A stretch of 64,000 nucleotides of DNA from Streptococcus salivarius (GTDB lineage Bacteria; Bacillota; Bacilli; Lactobacillales; Streptococcaceae), in contig NZ_CP018187.1 of assembly GCF_009738225.1 (NCBI RefSeq), positions 2,056,501 through 2,120,500 on the forward strand, read 5' to 3'. Shown here piece after piece: positions 38,149 through 46,937 of this stretch (its first letter is position 1; each line of letters starts with the position of its first letter). The notes beneath the pieces are model-generated. The model ran no database searches and was not told where the DNA came from. It worked only from the letters and a program-made list of their open reading frames with translations. The position numbers and the translations under genes were made by a program.

Positions 38149-38667
38149 TTACATCTCTTGCCTTGTTTCCAATTTAGCCAATCGTTTGGCTTCTTTTTTG
38201 CGTTCACGACTCTGACGGAAAAAGTCTTGCATAATCTTAGCACACTCTTCCTCCATGACACCAGTCTCTACTTCTACGCGATGGTTGAGACGCTCATCTC
38301 TTAGGATATCGTAAAGGCTACCCGCACCACCAAACTTTTGATTGCTTGCTCCATAGATAACTTTAGGAATACGAGCCAAGCCAATTGCCCCACTACACAT
38401 GACACAGGGTTCGATGGTTACAAAGAGGGTACAATCTAACAAACGCCAATTGCCTACAGTCCTATTAGCCTCTTGAATAGCCATGACCTCCGCATGCATG
38501 ATAGCTTGATTGAGCTCCTCACGTGCATTGTGCCCACGGCCTATGACTTCGCCATTTTTAACGATGACACAGCCAATTGGAATCTCTGCTTTATCTAGAG
38601 ATTTTTCGGCCTCCTTAAGAGCTTCAGACATAAAAAAGTCTTTCTCTTCTTGGGTAAAGTCAAGCAT
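38149..38667 (-). CDS. tadA: tRNA-specific adenosine deaminase
   Basis: 172 aa from the ATG at 38667 (MLDFTQEEKDFFM), the conserved start; 14 more in-frame codons upstream are not. The zinc and catalytic residues are in HAEVMA (about residue 57) and PCVMCSGA (about 87). It converts A34 to inosine in tRNA-Arg(ACG). The C-terminal Lys/Arg-rich tail is a streptococcal extension. It ends 3 nt from the bidirectional terminator. Confidence 0.95.
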   Translation of the reverse strand: MLDFTQEEKDFFMSEALKEAEKSLDKAEIPIGCVIVKNGEVIGRGHNAREELNQAIMHAEVMAIQEANRTVGNWRLLDCTLFVTIEPCVMCSGAIGLARIPKVIYGASNQKFGGAGSLYDILRDERLNHRVEVETGVMEEECAKIMQDFFRQSRERKKEAKRLAKLETRQEM

Positions 38668-38773
38668 TAGTGTCACTCCCGTTCCAAGATTTGCGAGACA
38701 ATATCTCACTTAGTCCTTCTATTATAGCATAAGAAAAGAAATACCGAAGACCTCCATTTTAAAGGACACAAAA

Positions 38774-38926
38774 AAAGCTAAGACGAATCATCCTAGCTTC
38801 AAACACATTAGTCTGGTGAGTCTTAGGAATCACACCAATGTGTTCCCCCAAGGCTAGACGAAAAGTCAACGACCGCTTAACATCCTAATTCATATGTCAG
38901 TCGGAGTGTCATAGTCAATTGTCTGT
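38774..38926 (-). ncRNA. structured small RNA candidate upstream of tadA
   Basis: From a TATAAT at 38933-38938 the predicted minus-strand transcript of about 150 nt contains the hairpin ACACATTGGTG..CACC..AATGTGT. It ends with AAGCTA..TAGCTT and a run of seven T. There is no plausible reading frame. A 13-bp sequence (ACGATAAACAAAA) is duplicated in tandem at 38957-38982, upstream of the promoter. 6S RNA or another known streptococcal small RNA is possible; only a covariance search could tell. Confidence 0.5.
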
Positions 38927-38982
38927 GAAATCATTATACAGGCCTAAGGCCTCACAACGATAAACAAAAACGATAAACAAAA

Positions 38983-39449
38983 ATGCAACTGTCTCAAACA
39001 ATTGCAAGGATAGCGTTATAGTTGTGATATTTCACACTTTCCTTCCAAACAAATAATGCCTACTATAAAAGTAACTTTTATAGCTTTTTCCTTACCCATC
39101 TATAGTTTATCATGAAACCTCTATCATTTAATTTAAAAATCGGTAATAAAACAATAATATAGATTAGAAACAACTGTTAATTGTATGCATTCTTTTGAAT
39201 ATTTTGCTTAACATTTAAAACGTTGATATATCAACGTTTTATGGCTTCCTAAACTATTTTTTCTAGTCTATCTACACTATTAAACACCTATCATCCTAAG
39301 TCTTATCTAATTTTACTGTTTATTAGTCTAACAAGTGTTTAATATTTTATCTCCAACAATTCTTCAAAACAAGGTATGGAACAAGATAATGATTTTTTAT
39401 AGAGGTTGCTTCAAAGATAGGAGACCTAGATAGCTAGTCAAAGGATAAA
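38983..39449. other. AT-rich gene-free stretch with two palindromes
   Basis: No gene seen. It holds CTATAAAAGTAACTTTTATAG (39063-39083; 10-bp arms) and a perfect 24-bp palindrome with arms AAAACGTTGATA (39217-39240). Neither is followed by a clear T-run, so they look more like protein-binding sites than terminators. Confidence 0.5.
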
Positions 39450-39842
39450 CTAGAAGGGAAGCTCTTCTTCCAAGACGAGGTCAGCCAAGTCATTATCAGG
39501 ATTATTTTCCCTAACAGCACGCTGAGCACGACTCTCCAGAAGTTGGAAAGAGGAACAAAGCACTTCAGTAACGTAATGAGTTTTACCATCCTTATCGTAC
39601 TTACGGGTACGAAGCTCACCATCAAGAGAAATTAAACTCCCCTTGCTAGCATAAGATGCTAAGGTCTCAGCCAAACGCCCCCAGACAACCACTGTAATAA
39701 AATCAGCCTCACGCTCACCATTTTGCGTCTTATAGCGACGATTAACCGCAACTGTAACACGTGTAAAAGACCTATCGCTAGCAGTTTTTACCATTTCAGG
39801 AGTCGCCGTCAAACGTCCAATTAAAATAACTTTGTTATACAT
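39450..39842 (-). CDS. ssbB: competence-type single-stranded DNA-binding protein
   Basis: 130 aa: an OB-fold SSB (MYNKVILIGRLTATPEMV) with a short acidic tail ending DLVLEEELPF rather than the long linker and DDDLPF tail of housekeeping SsbA. SsbB coats incoming single-stranded DNA during transformation. A ComX box TACGAATA lies 20 bp before the start, confirming late-competence control and the ssbB identity. Confidence 0.92.
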   Translation of the reverse strand: MYNKVILIGRLTATPEMVKTASDRSFTRVTVAVNRRYKTQNGEREADFITVVVWGRLAETLASYASKGSLISLDGELRTRKYDKDGKTHYVTEVLCSSFQLLESRAQRAVRENNPDNDLADLVLEEELPF

Positions 39843-39861
39843 TTTTTTACCTCCACCTATC

Positions 39862-39869
39862 TATTCGTA
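39862..39869 (-). promoter_or_regulatory. ComX (SigX) cin-box of ssbB
   Basis: TACGAATA on the minus strand, in the context TACGAATAG upstream of GGAGGT, a perfect match to the streptococcal combox read by the competence sigma factor. Confidence 0.92.
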
Positions 39870-40125
39870 AGCGGAAGTAAAAAAAGTGACAGATTTTGAA
39901 AAAGCAAGAATAAAAATAATATATATATCACATTATTGACTTCAATTAAATAGAAAAAAGTAAAATCTATTCGGGTGAAAAGCAGGATGAGTTCTTCAAT
40001 AAATGTACTTGTCACTAAATATTAGACATCTGAAGATGAGCTGAGCTACTAGCAAAGGAAGTAGGAAGCTTGGTATGAGCTGTCGATTCAAAGAACAGTT
40101 ATCGCCATACAAACTTGTCATTAGT
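39870..40125. other. gene-free stretch upstream of ssbB
   Basis: AT-rich, with a TATATATAT tract near 39920. No reading frame, terminator or recognisable site was seen. Confidence 0.4.
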
Positions 40126-40269
40126 TTACTTACTCAAATCATCCTCTGCTGACCCAGAGTTACCACTTAAAATAATTTTAACACTCCGTTTTGAAGTTCT
40201 TCTATTGATAGAAGAGAGACGAGAGTCCTTTGCCTTTTTCTTTGTAAGCTGAAATAGTTTGGAATTCAC
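40126..40269 (-). CDS. small basic ORF after CPBP gene, doubtful
   Basis: A 47-aa frame starting at GTG directly after the CPBP stop codon (TAAGTG). The product is rich in Lys, Arg and Ser (QLTKKKAKDSR, RRTSKRSVK). There is no good ribosome-binding site. It could be read by translational coupling, or be the relic of a longer gene. No family recognised. Confidence 0.2.
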   Translation of the reverse strand: MNSKLFQLTKKKAKDSRLSSINRRTSKRSVKIILSGNSGSAEDDLSK

Positions 40270-40947
40270 TTATTGCATACTACCAATGACCAATACTATA
40301 AAAGATAAAATATTTCCTAGCACATGAACCATCAAGGGATAGTAAATATTTCCCTTTTCATTCACATAAATAATTGAAAGGGTTACTCCGCCACCTAAGT
40401 AACCAACTGCACTGACCCACTCTGATAAAGACAAACTGTGCATATGGGTCAAGGCGAAAACAAATCCTACCACACAAATGCTTAGCCAGCTTGGCAAATG
40501 TCTCTGTAAACAATGCAATAAAATTTGACGGAAAAAGAGTTCTTCCACCAAAGGTCCAATGATACAGGCGAAAACTGCTATCAGTAGTGGTTGTTCTTTA
40601 AAGGTACTTTGTATATTAGCCTCGTTTAGTCCTTGTTCACTTAGTCCCAAAACCTGCCTCAATATTGCCGATAGTAGTCCAAAGAAAATGGTCACCAGGA
40701 CAAGTAAGAGCCAGCCTTTTAAAACCCCCAAGAAAAATTTTCTTTTAGAACTTCTGACCTCTTCCCACTTTTTGAGCAATTCAGACTTAAATAAGAAGCA
40801 ACCATACAAAAACATGATGGTATAAACTAAATAGGTCGTTAAAGAAGAAGGTAAGGGAGCATCAAATACTCGTATACCGTCAAAAACAAAGAGGACTGTA
40901 TAGAGAATCATAAAAACAAGGACTCCCTTATGTTTGTTGTAAGCCAT
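40270..40947 (-). CDS. CPBP family intramembrane metalloprotease
   Basis: 225 aa from the ATG at 40947, preceded by AAAGGA; the upstream extension is not conserved. Eight hydrophobic segments. The CPBP/Abi motifs are present: EELFFRQILL (motif 1, Glu-Glu and Arg), FALTHMHS (motif 2, His) and HVLGN near the end. Streptococcal homologues process membrane proteins or act in bacteriocin immunity. One of three CPBP genes in the window; it lies 2.2 kb from the bacteriocin operon. Confidence 0.85.
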   Translation of the reverse strand: MAYNKHKGVLVFMILYTVLFVFDGIRVFDAPLPSSLTTYLVYTIMFLYGCFLFKSELLKKWEEVRSSKRKFFLGVLKGWLLLVLVTIFFGLLSAILRQVLGLSEQGLNEANIQSTFKEQPLLIAVFACIIGPLVEELFFRQILLHCLQRHLPSWLSICVVGFVFALTHMHSLSLSEWVSAVGYLGGGVTLSIIYVNEKGNIYYPLMVHVLGNILSFIVLVIGSMQ

Positions 40948-41212
40948 TGAACTTTCCTTTCTTTTATAATCATCACCAAATCTGAGTCTGACAGATAAAT
41001 AAAACACAACTTGATTAATAAACTTGAAGCCACATTTTTTAGATAATTGCTCGGATAAAGTTGTTTTGGCAAATAATAGAGATTGAGAGCAATACTATTA
41101 TATTTTGATGATGAACTTGGTAAGCATAAAGAGGTTCTCGAAAATTTTGAACCATTTGCCAAGACGAGCTCTCCTGAAAAAAAAGCGGCTTACTTACCGC
41201 TTCTTGTCTTAT

Positions 41213-41836
41213 TTACCCTTTCCAGTGTTTGGCTGGATCAAAAGCCTCTCCGACTACTGCTGAATCATCAAGTTCAATAATACCACGTTTTTGTGGGGCA
41301 TTTGGAAGTGCCAACTCACGTGGGGCACACATCATACCATAACTATCTTCACCACGAAGTTTTCCTGGGAAGATAAGGGCACCGCTAGGCATCATAGCAC
41401 CAGGAAGAGCTACGATAGTTTTAAGACCAAGGGCTGCGTTTGGTGCTCCTGCAACGATTTGGACCTTCTTATCACCGATGTTCACTTGGCAGATGTTAAG
41501 GTGGTCACTGTCTGGATGTGCAACCATTTCATCAATTTGTCCAACCACAAAGACTGGTCCTTGTGTGTTTTCCAAACGCTCTTCAAAGCCCTCTTTAGCC
41601 AATTCCTCGTTCAAAACAGCTACATCTTGGTCTGACAAGAAAACTTGACCGTTACCTTCGATATCAATGAGGCTTGACGCTTCAAAAATATTCCAAGCAA
41701 GAGTCTTGCCTGTTTCATCAGCTGTGACACGCGCCACTTTACCTTTACGTTCTACGCTACGTTTGATGTCCTTAGTATCTTCCAAGATAACCAACAAAAC
41801 GTCACCAACTTGTTCCTTATTGTATGCAAAAATCAT
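41213..41836 (-). CDS. ytpR: YtpR-family tRNA-binding domain protein
   Basis: 207 aa from the ATG at 41836 after AAGGAG; the 35-codon upstream extension is not part of the protein. An N-terminal DUF4479 region is followed by an EMAP-II-like tRNA-binding OB fold (GQIDEMVAHPDSDHLNICQVNIG ... PGAMMPSGALIFPGKLRG), as in the PheT N-terminus. It probably binds tRNA; the precise role is unknown. In other streptococci it follows the thioredoxin-like gene directly; here a hypothetical gene intervenes. Confidence 0.88.
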   Translation of the reverse strand: MIFAYNKEQVGDVLLVILEDTKDIKRSVERKGKVARVTADETGKTLAWNIFEASSLIDIEGNGQVFLSDQDVAVLNEELAKEGFEERLENTQGPVFVVGQIDEMVAHPDSDHLNICQVNIGDKKVQIVAGAPNAALGLKTIVALPGAMMPSGALIFPGKLRGEDSYGMMCAPRELALPNAPQKRGIIELDDSAVVGEAFDPAKHWKG

Positions 41837-41867
41837 GGGTTCTCCTTCAATAGTTCTTTTATAGATT

Positions 41868-42392
41868 TTAAAATCGACTGACATGCCAAGAATCGTCATT
41901 ACTACCATAGCGATAACTAATCTTGTCAATTTTCCAGTCACTCTCTGTTAATTTTATGATAAATTGTTTATGGTACCAAAAGTCATTCCCATAAGAAAAT
42001 TCGAGAAACATCTTAGCCTTACTCTTCATAATAAACTTAGCTCGACAGGGCTCTAACACAAAATCATAGGTGCCTGGAGAACCAAAAGAAGCTGAAAAAA
42101 CTCTTTTATAACAGTTATCAGTCAAGTGTTTTTGAGCTAAAGGAGTCAACTTCTCTTTAAATTCATCAAATAACTCCATTTCTCCAGGAATAGTTTGATG
42201 TGTAGGAAGATTATTTTCCTTTTTGTAGGTGTTTATTTCTTGGTGTTTTAGGAAGATATCACTTTCAATTTTGGAATGCTCTACTAAAATTTGGCATAAT
42301 TCTTCGATGATCTCCTCATTTTTTTCTGTCAGATACTTTTCTTTAGTTTCTGAAATATCAAGAGAGATATTAGGAAAGTGATTGATTTTCAT
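41868..42392 (-). CDS. hypothetical protein, possibly NTF2-fold
   Basis: 174 aa, soluble, rich in charged residues and aromatic in the C-terminal third (FLEFSYGNDFWYHKQF, SWHVSRF). The alternation of helices and a C-terminal beta sheet with Trp residues vaguely resembles NTF2-fold immunity proteins of polymorphic toxins, but no family motif can be named with confidence. It is wedged between two conserved genes with gaps of only 3 and 31 nt, so it rides on their transcript and looks like an insertion. Confidence 0.55.
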   Translation of the reverse strand: MKINHFPNISLDISETKEKYLTEKNEEIIEELCQILVEHSKIESDIFLKHQEINTYKKENNLPTHQTIPGEMELFDEFKEKLTPLAQKHLTDNCYKRVFSASFGSPGTYDFVLEPCRAKFIMKSKAKMFLEFSYGNDFWYHKQFIIKLTESDWKIDKISYRYGSNDDSWHVSRF

Positions 42393-42395
42393 CTT

Positions 42396-42710
42396 TTAAA
42401 TCTCCGACAAAAAGGCAGTGATTTCTTCTTTGGTTTTACGAGCTTTATTGACCAAGCGTCCCAATTCTTGACCTTTCTGAGTCACGACAAAACTTGGGAT
42501 ACCAAAAATATTCCAAGTTTGCGCCAAAGCCATATAATCATCACGGTTGACACGCACAAAGGTCATATCTGGATGGAGGGCTTCAATTTCAGGCATAACG
42601 GGATAGATGAACTGGCAGTCTGGACACCAATCGGCAGTGAAAAAGAAAACCACCTTTTGATCACTTTCAACATAGCTTGCCAATTCTTCAAGATTCTTAG
42701 GAATAATCAT
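42396..42710 (-). CDS. thioredoxin-like protein (CPDC active site)
   Basis: 104 aa. The thioredoxin motif FTADWCPDCQFIYPV has a CPDC active site rather than CGPC, and the cis-proline region is GIPSFVV. A cytoplasmic thiol-disulfide protein of the YtpP type. It overlaps the upstream DUF4651 gene by 4 nt and belongs to the conserved DUF4651-trx-ytpR group. Confidence 0.9.
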   Translation of the reverse strand: MIIPKNLEELASYVESDQKVVFFFTADWCPDCQFIYPVMPEIEALHPDMTFVRVNRDDYMALAQTWNIFGIPSFVVTQKGQELGRLVNKARKTKEEITAFLSEI

Positions 42711-43000
42711 GCCTGCTCCTCCTCATAGGTCAAGATATCCTCTGCATAAACAAAGCTATAGGAACGTCCATCCTCTAAGACGATACCTCCTGTAAGTCCT
42801 GGATTTTCCTTATCAGTGGGATTTGTATAAAGGACTGCGATAGTCCCCAAGTGAGATAATTCTTGTCTAATATCTTGGATTAATGCAGCCTTCTTCATTT
42901 CTGCACGTGACTGTCTATACTTCTCTGCCATTGCCAAGAGACCTAAAGCTCCTACGCCTCCAGCAAACAAGGCCAATGTTTTACGTTTCATAAGAAACAT
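42707..43000 (-). CDS. DUF4651 family protein
   Basis: 97 aa. An N-terminal membrane anchor (TLALFAGGVGALGLLAMA) is followed by a short soluble domain (GTIAVLYTNPTD, GGIVLEDGRSYSFVY). The start may be the ATG at 43000 or the one three codons later. Function unknown; always next to the thioredoxin-like gene in streptococci, with which it overlaps ATGA-fashion. Confidence 0.8.
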   Translation of the reverse strand: MFLMKRKTLALFAGGVGALGLLAMAEKYRQSRAEMKKAALIQDIRQELSHLGTIAVLYTNPTDKENPGLTGGIVLEDGRSYSFVYAEDILTYEEEQA

Positions 43001-43090
43001 TTTACCATAATTTTAGACGAATGGGGAGAGGCTACCTATCTCTTGAGAATCGTGCTAAAATAGTAGCAAGTACTACTCAAGGAGGATTTT

Positions 43091-44158
43091 ATGACTACCC
43101 TATTTGACAAAATTAAAGAAGTAACCGAGCTCAGTGCTACTTCAGGCTTTGAAGCTCCTGTACGCGACTACCTTCGCAAAAACATCACCCCACTTGTAGA
43201 TGAGGTCCAAACAGATGGTCTCGGTGGTATTTTCGGTATCAAGCATAGCCAAGCAGAAAATGCCCCTAAGGTGCTTGTGGCTGCCCACATGGATGAAGTT
43301 GGGTTTATGATTAAGGAAATCAAAGCAGACGGGACTTTCCGTGTCGTCGAACTTGGTGGTTGGAACCCACTGGTTGTCAGCTCACAACGCTTCACCCTAC
43401 ACACTCGTGACGGTCGTGTCTATCCTGTCATCTCAGGTTCAGTGCCACCTCATTTCTTACGTGCTAGTGGCGGAGCTTCAAGTCTTCCTAGTGTTTCTGA
43501 TATCGTCTTTGATGCTGGTTTTGCTAACCAAGAAGAAGCAAATGCCTACGGTGTTTTCCCAGGTGATGTCATCATTCCTGAATCAGAAACAATTCTAACA
43601 GCCAATCAAAAGAATGTCATTTCTAAAGCTTGGGATAACCGTTATGGTGTTCTCATGATTCGTGAACTCTTGGAAAACGTTAAGAATCAAGAACTCAACA
43701 ATACTCTAATTGCTGGTGCCAATGTTCAAGAAGAAGTTGGTTTACGTGGTGCCCATGTCTCTACCACTAAATTTGATCCTGAAGTTTTCTTTGCAGTGGA
43801 CTGTTCTCCTGCAGGGGATATCTATGGTAATCAAGGTAAGGTAGGCGATGGTACCCTTATTCGTTTCTTCGATCCAGGTCACATCATGTTGCCAAATATG
43901 AAAGATTTCCTTTTGACTACAGCTGAAGAAGCGGGTATCAAATACCAATACTACTGTGCTGCGGGCGGAACAGATGCTGGTGCCGCTCACTTGCAGAATG
44001 CTGGTGTTCCATCAACAACTATCGGTGTTTGTGCCCGCTACATTCACTCGCACCAAACCCTTTATGCGATGGATGACTTCCTAGAAGCACAGGCCTTCTT
44101 ACAAGCTATTGTTAAGAAGTTGGATCGCTCAACAGTAGATTTAATTAAAAACTACTAA
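43091..44158 (+). CDS. pepA: glutamyl aminopeptidase
   Basis: 355 aa, peptidase family M42. Metal ligands are visible in VAAHMDEVGFMI (His, Asp), KAWDNRYG, QEEVGLRGA (catalytic Glu pair) and the C-terminal HSHQTLYAMDD. PepA removes N-terminal Glu or Asp from peptides and works in casein or peptide use in dairy and oral streptococci. GGAGG lies 8 nt upstream. It is transcribed divergently from the DUF4651 gene. Confidence 0.94.
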   Translation: MTTLFDKIKEVTELSATSGFEAPVRDYLRKNITPLVDEVQTDGLGGIFGIKHSQAENAPKVLVAAHMDEVGFMIKEIKADGTFRVVELGGWNPLVVSSQRFTLHTRDGRVYPVISGSVPPHFLRASGGASSLPSVSDIVFDAGFANQEEANAYGVFPGDVIIPESETILTANQKNVISKAWDNRYGVLMIRELLENVKNQELNNTLIAGANVQEEVGLRGAHVSTTKFDPEVFFAVDCSPAGDIYGNQGKVGDGTLIRFFDPGHIMLPNMKDFLLTTAEEAGIKYQYYCAAGGTDAGAAHLQNAGVPSTTIGVCARYIHSHQTLYAMDDFLEAQAFLQAIVKKLDRSTVDLIKNY

Positions 44159-44173
44159 GATAAGGAGTAACCC

Positions 44174-44944
44174 ATGATTATAGGTTTTATCGGTGTCGGA
44201 AAAATGGCAACAGCCATTATCAACGGCCTAAATACAAGCTCACATCGTATCATTATTTCAGGGTCTTCCTTGGCTCGTTCACGCCAGCTTGCAGAGGAAC
44301 TAGAGGTTGAAGCGGCTGCTTCCCATCAGGAATTGTTGGATAATGCTGACCTGGTCATCCTTGGTATCAAACCTCAAATGTTTGACAAGGTACTAGCCGG
44401 TCTCAATTTTCATCAACCTATCATAAGTATGGCTGCTGGAGTGACCTTGGAACGCCTTGCTTCCCTCACCAGTCCAGACCTTCCTCTTATTCGTATCATG
44501 CCGAACCTTAATGCTCAGATCCTCAAAAGCACTACTGGTCTTTGCACTAATGATAAGGTATCCGAGGACCTTTTGGCAGTTGCCAAGGAAATCACAGACA
44601 GTTTTGGAACCACTGTTGAATTGGCTGAGAAAGACTTTGATACCTTTACTGCCCTAGCAGGTTCTAGCCCTGCCTACATCGCCCTCTTTATCGAGGCTCT
44701 AGCCAAGGCTGGTGTCAAAAATGGCCTAAGTAAGCAGGTCGCTCTGACCATTGCCACACAGACGGTTCTAGCTACTGCTGAAAATCTCAGTCTTGGTAGC
44801 GACAGTCCACATGATCTTATTGACAAGGTCTGTAGCCCTGGTGGGACTACTATCGCCGGTCTCATGGACCTTGAGCGTACAGGCCTCACCCATAGTGTAG
44901 TTTCAAGTATTGATACAACCATTGCTAAAGCCAAAAAACTATAA
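44174..44944 (+). CDS. proC: pyrroline-5-carboxylate reductase
   Basis: 256 aa. An NAD(P)-binding GFIGVGKMATAII start and the signature region AEKDFDTFTALAGSSPAYI and KVCSPGGTTIAGL fit ProC, which makes proline from pyrroline-5-carboxylate. It follows pepA by 15 nt. It ends with a hairpin terminator. Confidence 0.95.
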   Translation: MIIGFIGVGKMATAIINGLNTSSHRIIISGSSLARSRQLAEELEVEAAASHQELLDNADLVILGIKPQMFDKVLAGLNFHQPIISMAAGVTLERLASLTSPDLPLIRIMPNLNAQILKSTTGLCTNDKVSEDLLAVAKEITDSFGTTVELAEKDFDTFTALAGSSPAYIALFIEALAKAGVKNGLSKQVALTIATQTVLATAENLSLGSDSPHDLIDKVCSPGGTTIAGLMDLERTGLTHSVVSSIDTTIAKAKKL

Positions 44945-44946
44945 GA

Positions 44947-44974
44947 AAAAAGCTCGGAAGATTCCGAGCTTTAT
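44947..44974. terminator. terminator between proC and the CPBP gene
   Basis: AAAGCTCGGAA and TTCCGAGCTTT form an 11-bp-arm hairpin; A-rich on one side and T-rich on the other, it can serve both converging genes. Confidence 0.8.
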
Positions 44975-45633
44975 TTGGTATATGGCGCTAAAAATTGTAA
45001 GAGTAACAACATTGAAACCGCAATGCTATTGTTAATGATATGGGCAATGATACAGTACTCTAACTTTTGAAACTTACGATATGCTATTCCAAGGGCAAGA
45101 CCCATACCTGCATATACAATCCAAACACCGATACTATTCGGCATATGAACAAGGCCAAAAAGTAAACTACTAACAATCAAGCCAACAATAGAATCTGGAT
45201 TAAAGACGCGTCCCATGAGGAGCCCGCGAAAAACCAGCTCTTCCACAATCGGTGCCATAATTACCGTAAACGTTATGAGGAGGAAGGGATTCATATGGGC
45301 ATTTTCTATGGCTGCCTGATTGGTGCTATTACTAACACCTTCCATCATCATGACCATAGAACCAATCCTAGTAACGATATAAATACCTAGGTAGGTCAAG
45401 CCAATCATACCCCAGGCCTTCAGGGAAGAAAGGGCCTTAAAGCCTTCGAAAAGCCCAAGACGTTTTCCTAAGAAAAGAGCTCCTGCGCTCATAAGAAGCA
45501 AGACAAAAATTAAGAGACAGACCAGCCTTATATCTTTGACACCTAAATAGATGGTTGGAACTTGATCAATAATTAGTATTAGGAAAGCTAGTAAAAAATA
45601 AAGAAAGCGTTTGAGAATTGACCCTTTGTTCAT
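44971..45633 (-). CDS. CPBP family intramembrane metalloprotease
   Basis: 220 aa, about seven membrane segments. The motifs are PIVEELVFRGLLM (Glu-Glu...Arg), FGLVHMPNS (His) and a C-terminal AHIINNS. Such Abi/CaaX-like enzymes cleave within or near membranes; in lactic bacteria many are linked to bacteriocin immunity. Its relation to the CPBP gene at 46270 (similar ends HIINNS and HILNNS) suggests an old duplication. Confidence 0.85.
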   Translation of the reverse strand: MNKGSILKRFLYFLLAFLILIIDQVPTIYLGVKDIRLVCLLIFVLLLMSAGALFLGKRLGLFEGFKALSSLKAWGMIGLTYLGIYIVTRIGSMVMMMEGVSNSTNQAAIENAHMNPFLLITFTVIMAPIVEELVFRGLLMGRVFNPDSIVGLIVSSLLFGLVHMPNSIGVWIVYAGMGLALGIAYRKFQKLEYCIIAHIINNSIAVSMLLLLQFLAPYTK

Positions 45634-45745
45634 GAGAATCTACCTCTTTTCATCATTTATTTGTATCTTTATTATAATACAATAAAACTTATTTGACAAG
45701 ACAAAAAGAGAACGAGAGGTGAATTTTTCAAGATAATATAGGCTC

Positions 45746-46192
45746 TTATCCTATTTTAGATAGGATGAGACGAATAAGAGCAAATCCCAATACTAAGCCA
45801 TAGAGCAAGACTGATAAGACTGTAACATATGGCAACTGAATATTGACAAAGGCATATAGAGCAATCAAAGCAAAGATAAGCAAAAACTCTAAAATCAGAG
45901 TTGCAACTGCTGTCGCCATTAAAATCTGTTTATTTCGCTCATCATAGGCAGCAATATACATCTGGTGAAGACGTTTAGGATGAGTAAGCGTCGCAAAATA
46001 ATAGATTGACAAAACATAAACCCCAATGGTAAGTCCTAAAACTAAGCCTAGAGCATAATCACTAAGACTGTTAGAGCGAATAATAAACAATCCCAAAACA
46101 CCCAAAGACAAAAGAGAACAGGCTACTCGTGTAATGTATTTCTTAAACTCATCCTCTGTTTTTCTCTTTCCTACTAACATTTTTATTAACAT
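45746..46192 (-). CDS. four-helix membrane protein of unknown function
   Basis: 148 aa with four predicted membrane segments and a basic N-terminus (GKRKTEDEFKKYITR). No family recognised; it resembles small membrane partners often found next to XRE regulators. It lies between two CPBP genes, with GGGAG 9 nt before its ATG. Confidence 0.6.
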   Translation of the reverse strand: MLIKMLVGKRKTEDEFKKYITRVACSLLSLGVLGLFIIRSNSLSDYALGLVLGLTIGVYVLSIYYFATLTHPKRLHQMYIAAYDERNKQILMATAVATLILEFLLIFALIALYAFVNIQLPYVTVLSVLLYGLVLGFALIRLILSKIG

Positions 46193-46269
46193 ATCTTAAC
46201 ACTCCCTTTATTATCCTTTATAAGAGCAATATAACTTTTTTCACTGACAACTTTAAACACTTATTCACC

Positions 46270-46926
46270 TTAAACGAAAAGACTGAGTAGTACACTTATG
46301 CTATTGTTTAAGATATGAACACCCATACTGTACTCGATACGCTTAGTCTTATAATATGTTATCGCAAGACCAGCTGACATAATACCATAGATGACAATTG
46401 TCTGAAGCGTAAATGCTGAGTGACCAGCCATAAAGAGAAGACTGGAAATAACAAGACCCGTCTTAAAGTATTTTCCAAAGAGCACCTTGGCTAAGAGTCC
46501 CCTAAAAATGATTTCTTCCATAATCGGAATAATAAAACCGGCGACTACTAGGTGAAGATAGAATGGTACGTGGGCAAAGATATCATTTAAAGCATCTTGA
46601 TTTTCCATAGTCGCATTGTGTGTTAACTGACCAATAAAATACCCTAGAAGATCACCTAGGAAAAAGATGACGAGATTAAGAGAAGCAATCGCAACGAGAC
46701 GTCTCCAATTAATCTCTTTAAGCGATAAAAGTTTAAATCTATAAGCAATCACGATAAAAATAGTCAAACTCCCTAATGCCCAAATACCGTAACCTATTTG
46801 CTCCACAAGTGAAAACTTACCATCCTGAGTAAGTAGCGGGAAAGCACCTAATAGTGTTAAATCTAAGATTAGTAGAGTGAGCGCTAAAACAATAACACCA
46901 ATTTTCTTCATGACTTGTTTAAACAT
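46270..46926 (-). CDS. CPBP family intramembrane metalloprotease
   Basis: 218 aa, about seven membrane segments; motifs PIMEEIIFRGLLAKV, FMAGHSAFT and HILNNSISV. It starts 11 nt after the XRE regulator gene and has a perfect AGGAG site, so it is coexpressed with and presumably controlled by that regulator. A role in self-protection or stress-induced membrane proteolysis is an inference from the family. Confidence 0.85.
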   Translation of the reverse strand: MFKQVMKKIGVIVLALTLLILDLTLLGAFPLLTQDGKFSLVEQIGYGIWALGSLTIFIVIAYRFKLLSLKEINWRRLVAIASLNLVIFFLGDLLGYFIGQLTHNATMENQDALNDIFAHVPFYLHLVVAGFIIPIMEEIIFRGLLAKVLFGKYFKTGLVISSLLFMAGHSAFTLQTIVIYGIMSAGLAITYYKTKRIEYSMGVHILNNSISVLLSLFV

Positions 46927-46937
46927 ATCTTTTCTCC

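Noticed and set aside
40126..40269. 47-codon frame as a firm gene
   Set aside because: No ribosome-binding site, homology or clear codon bias; listed only as doubtful.
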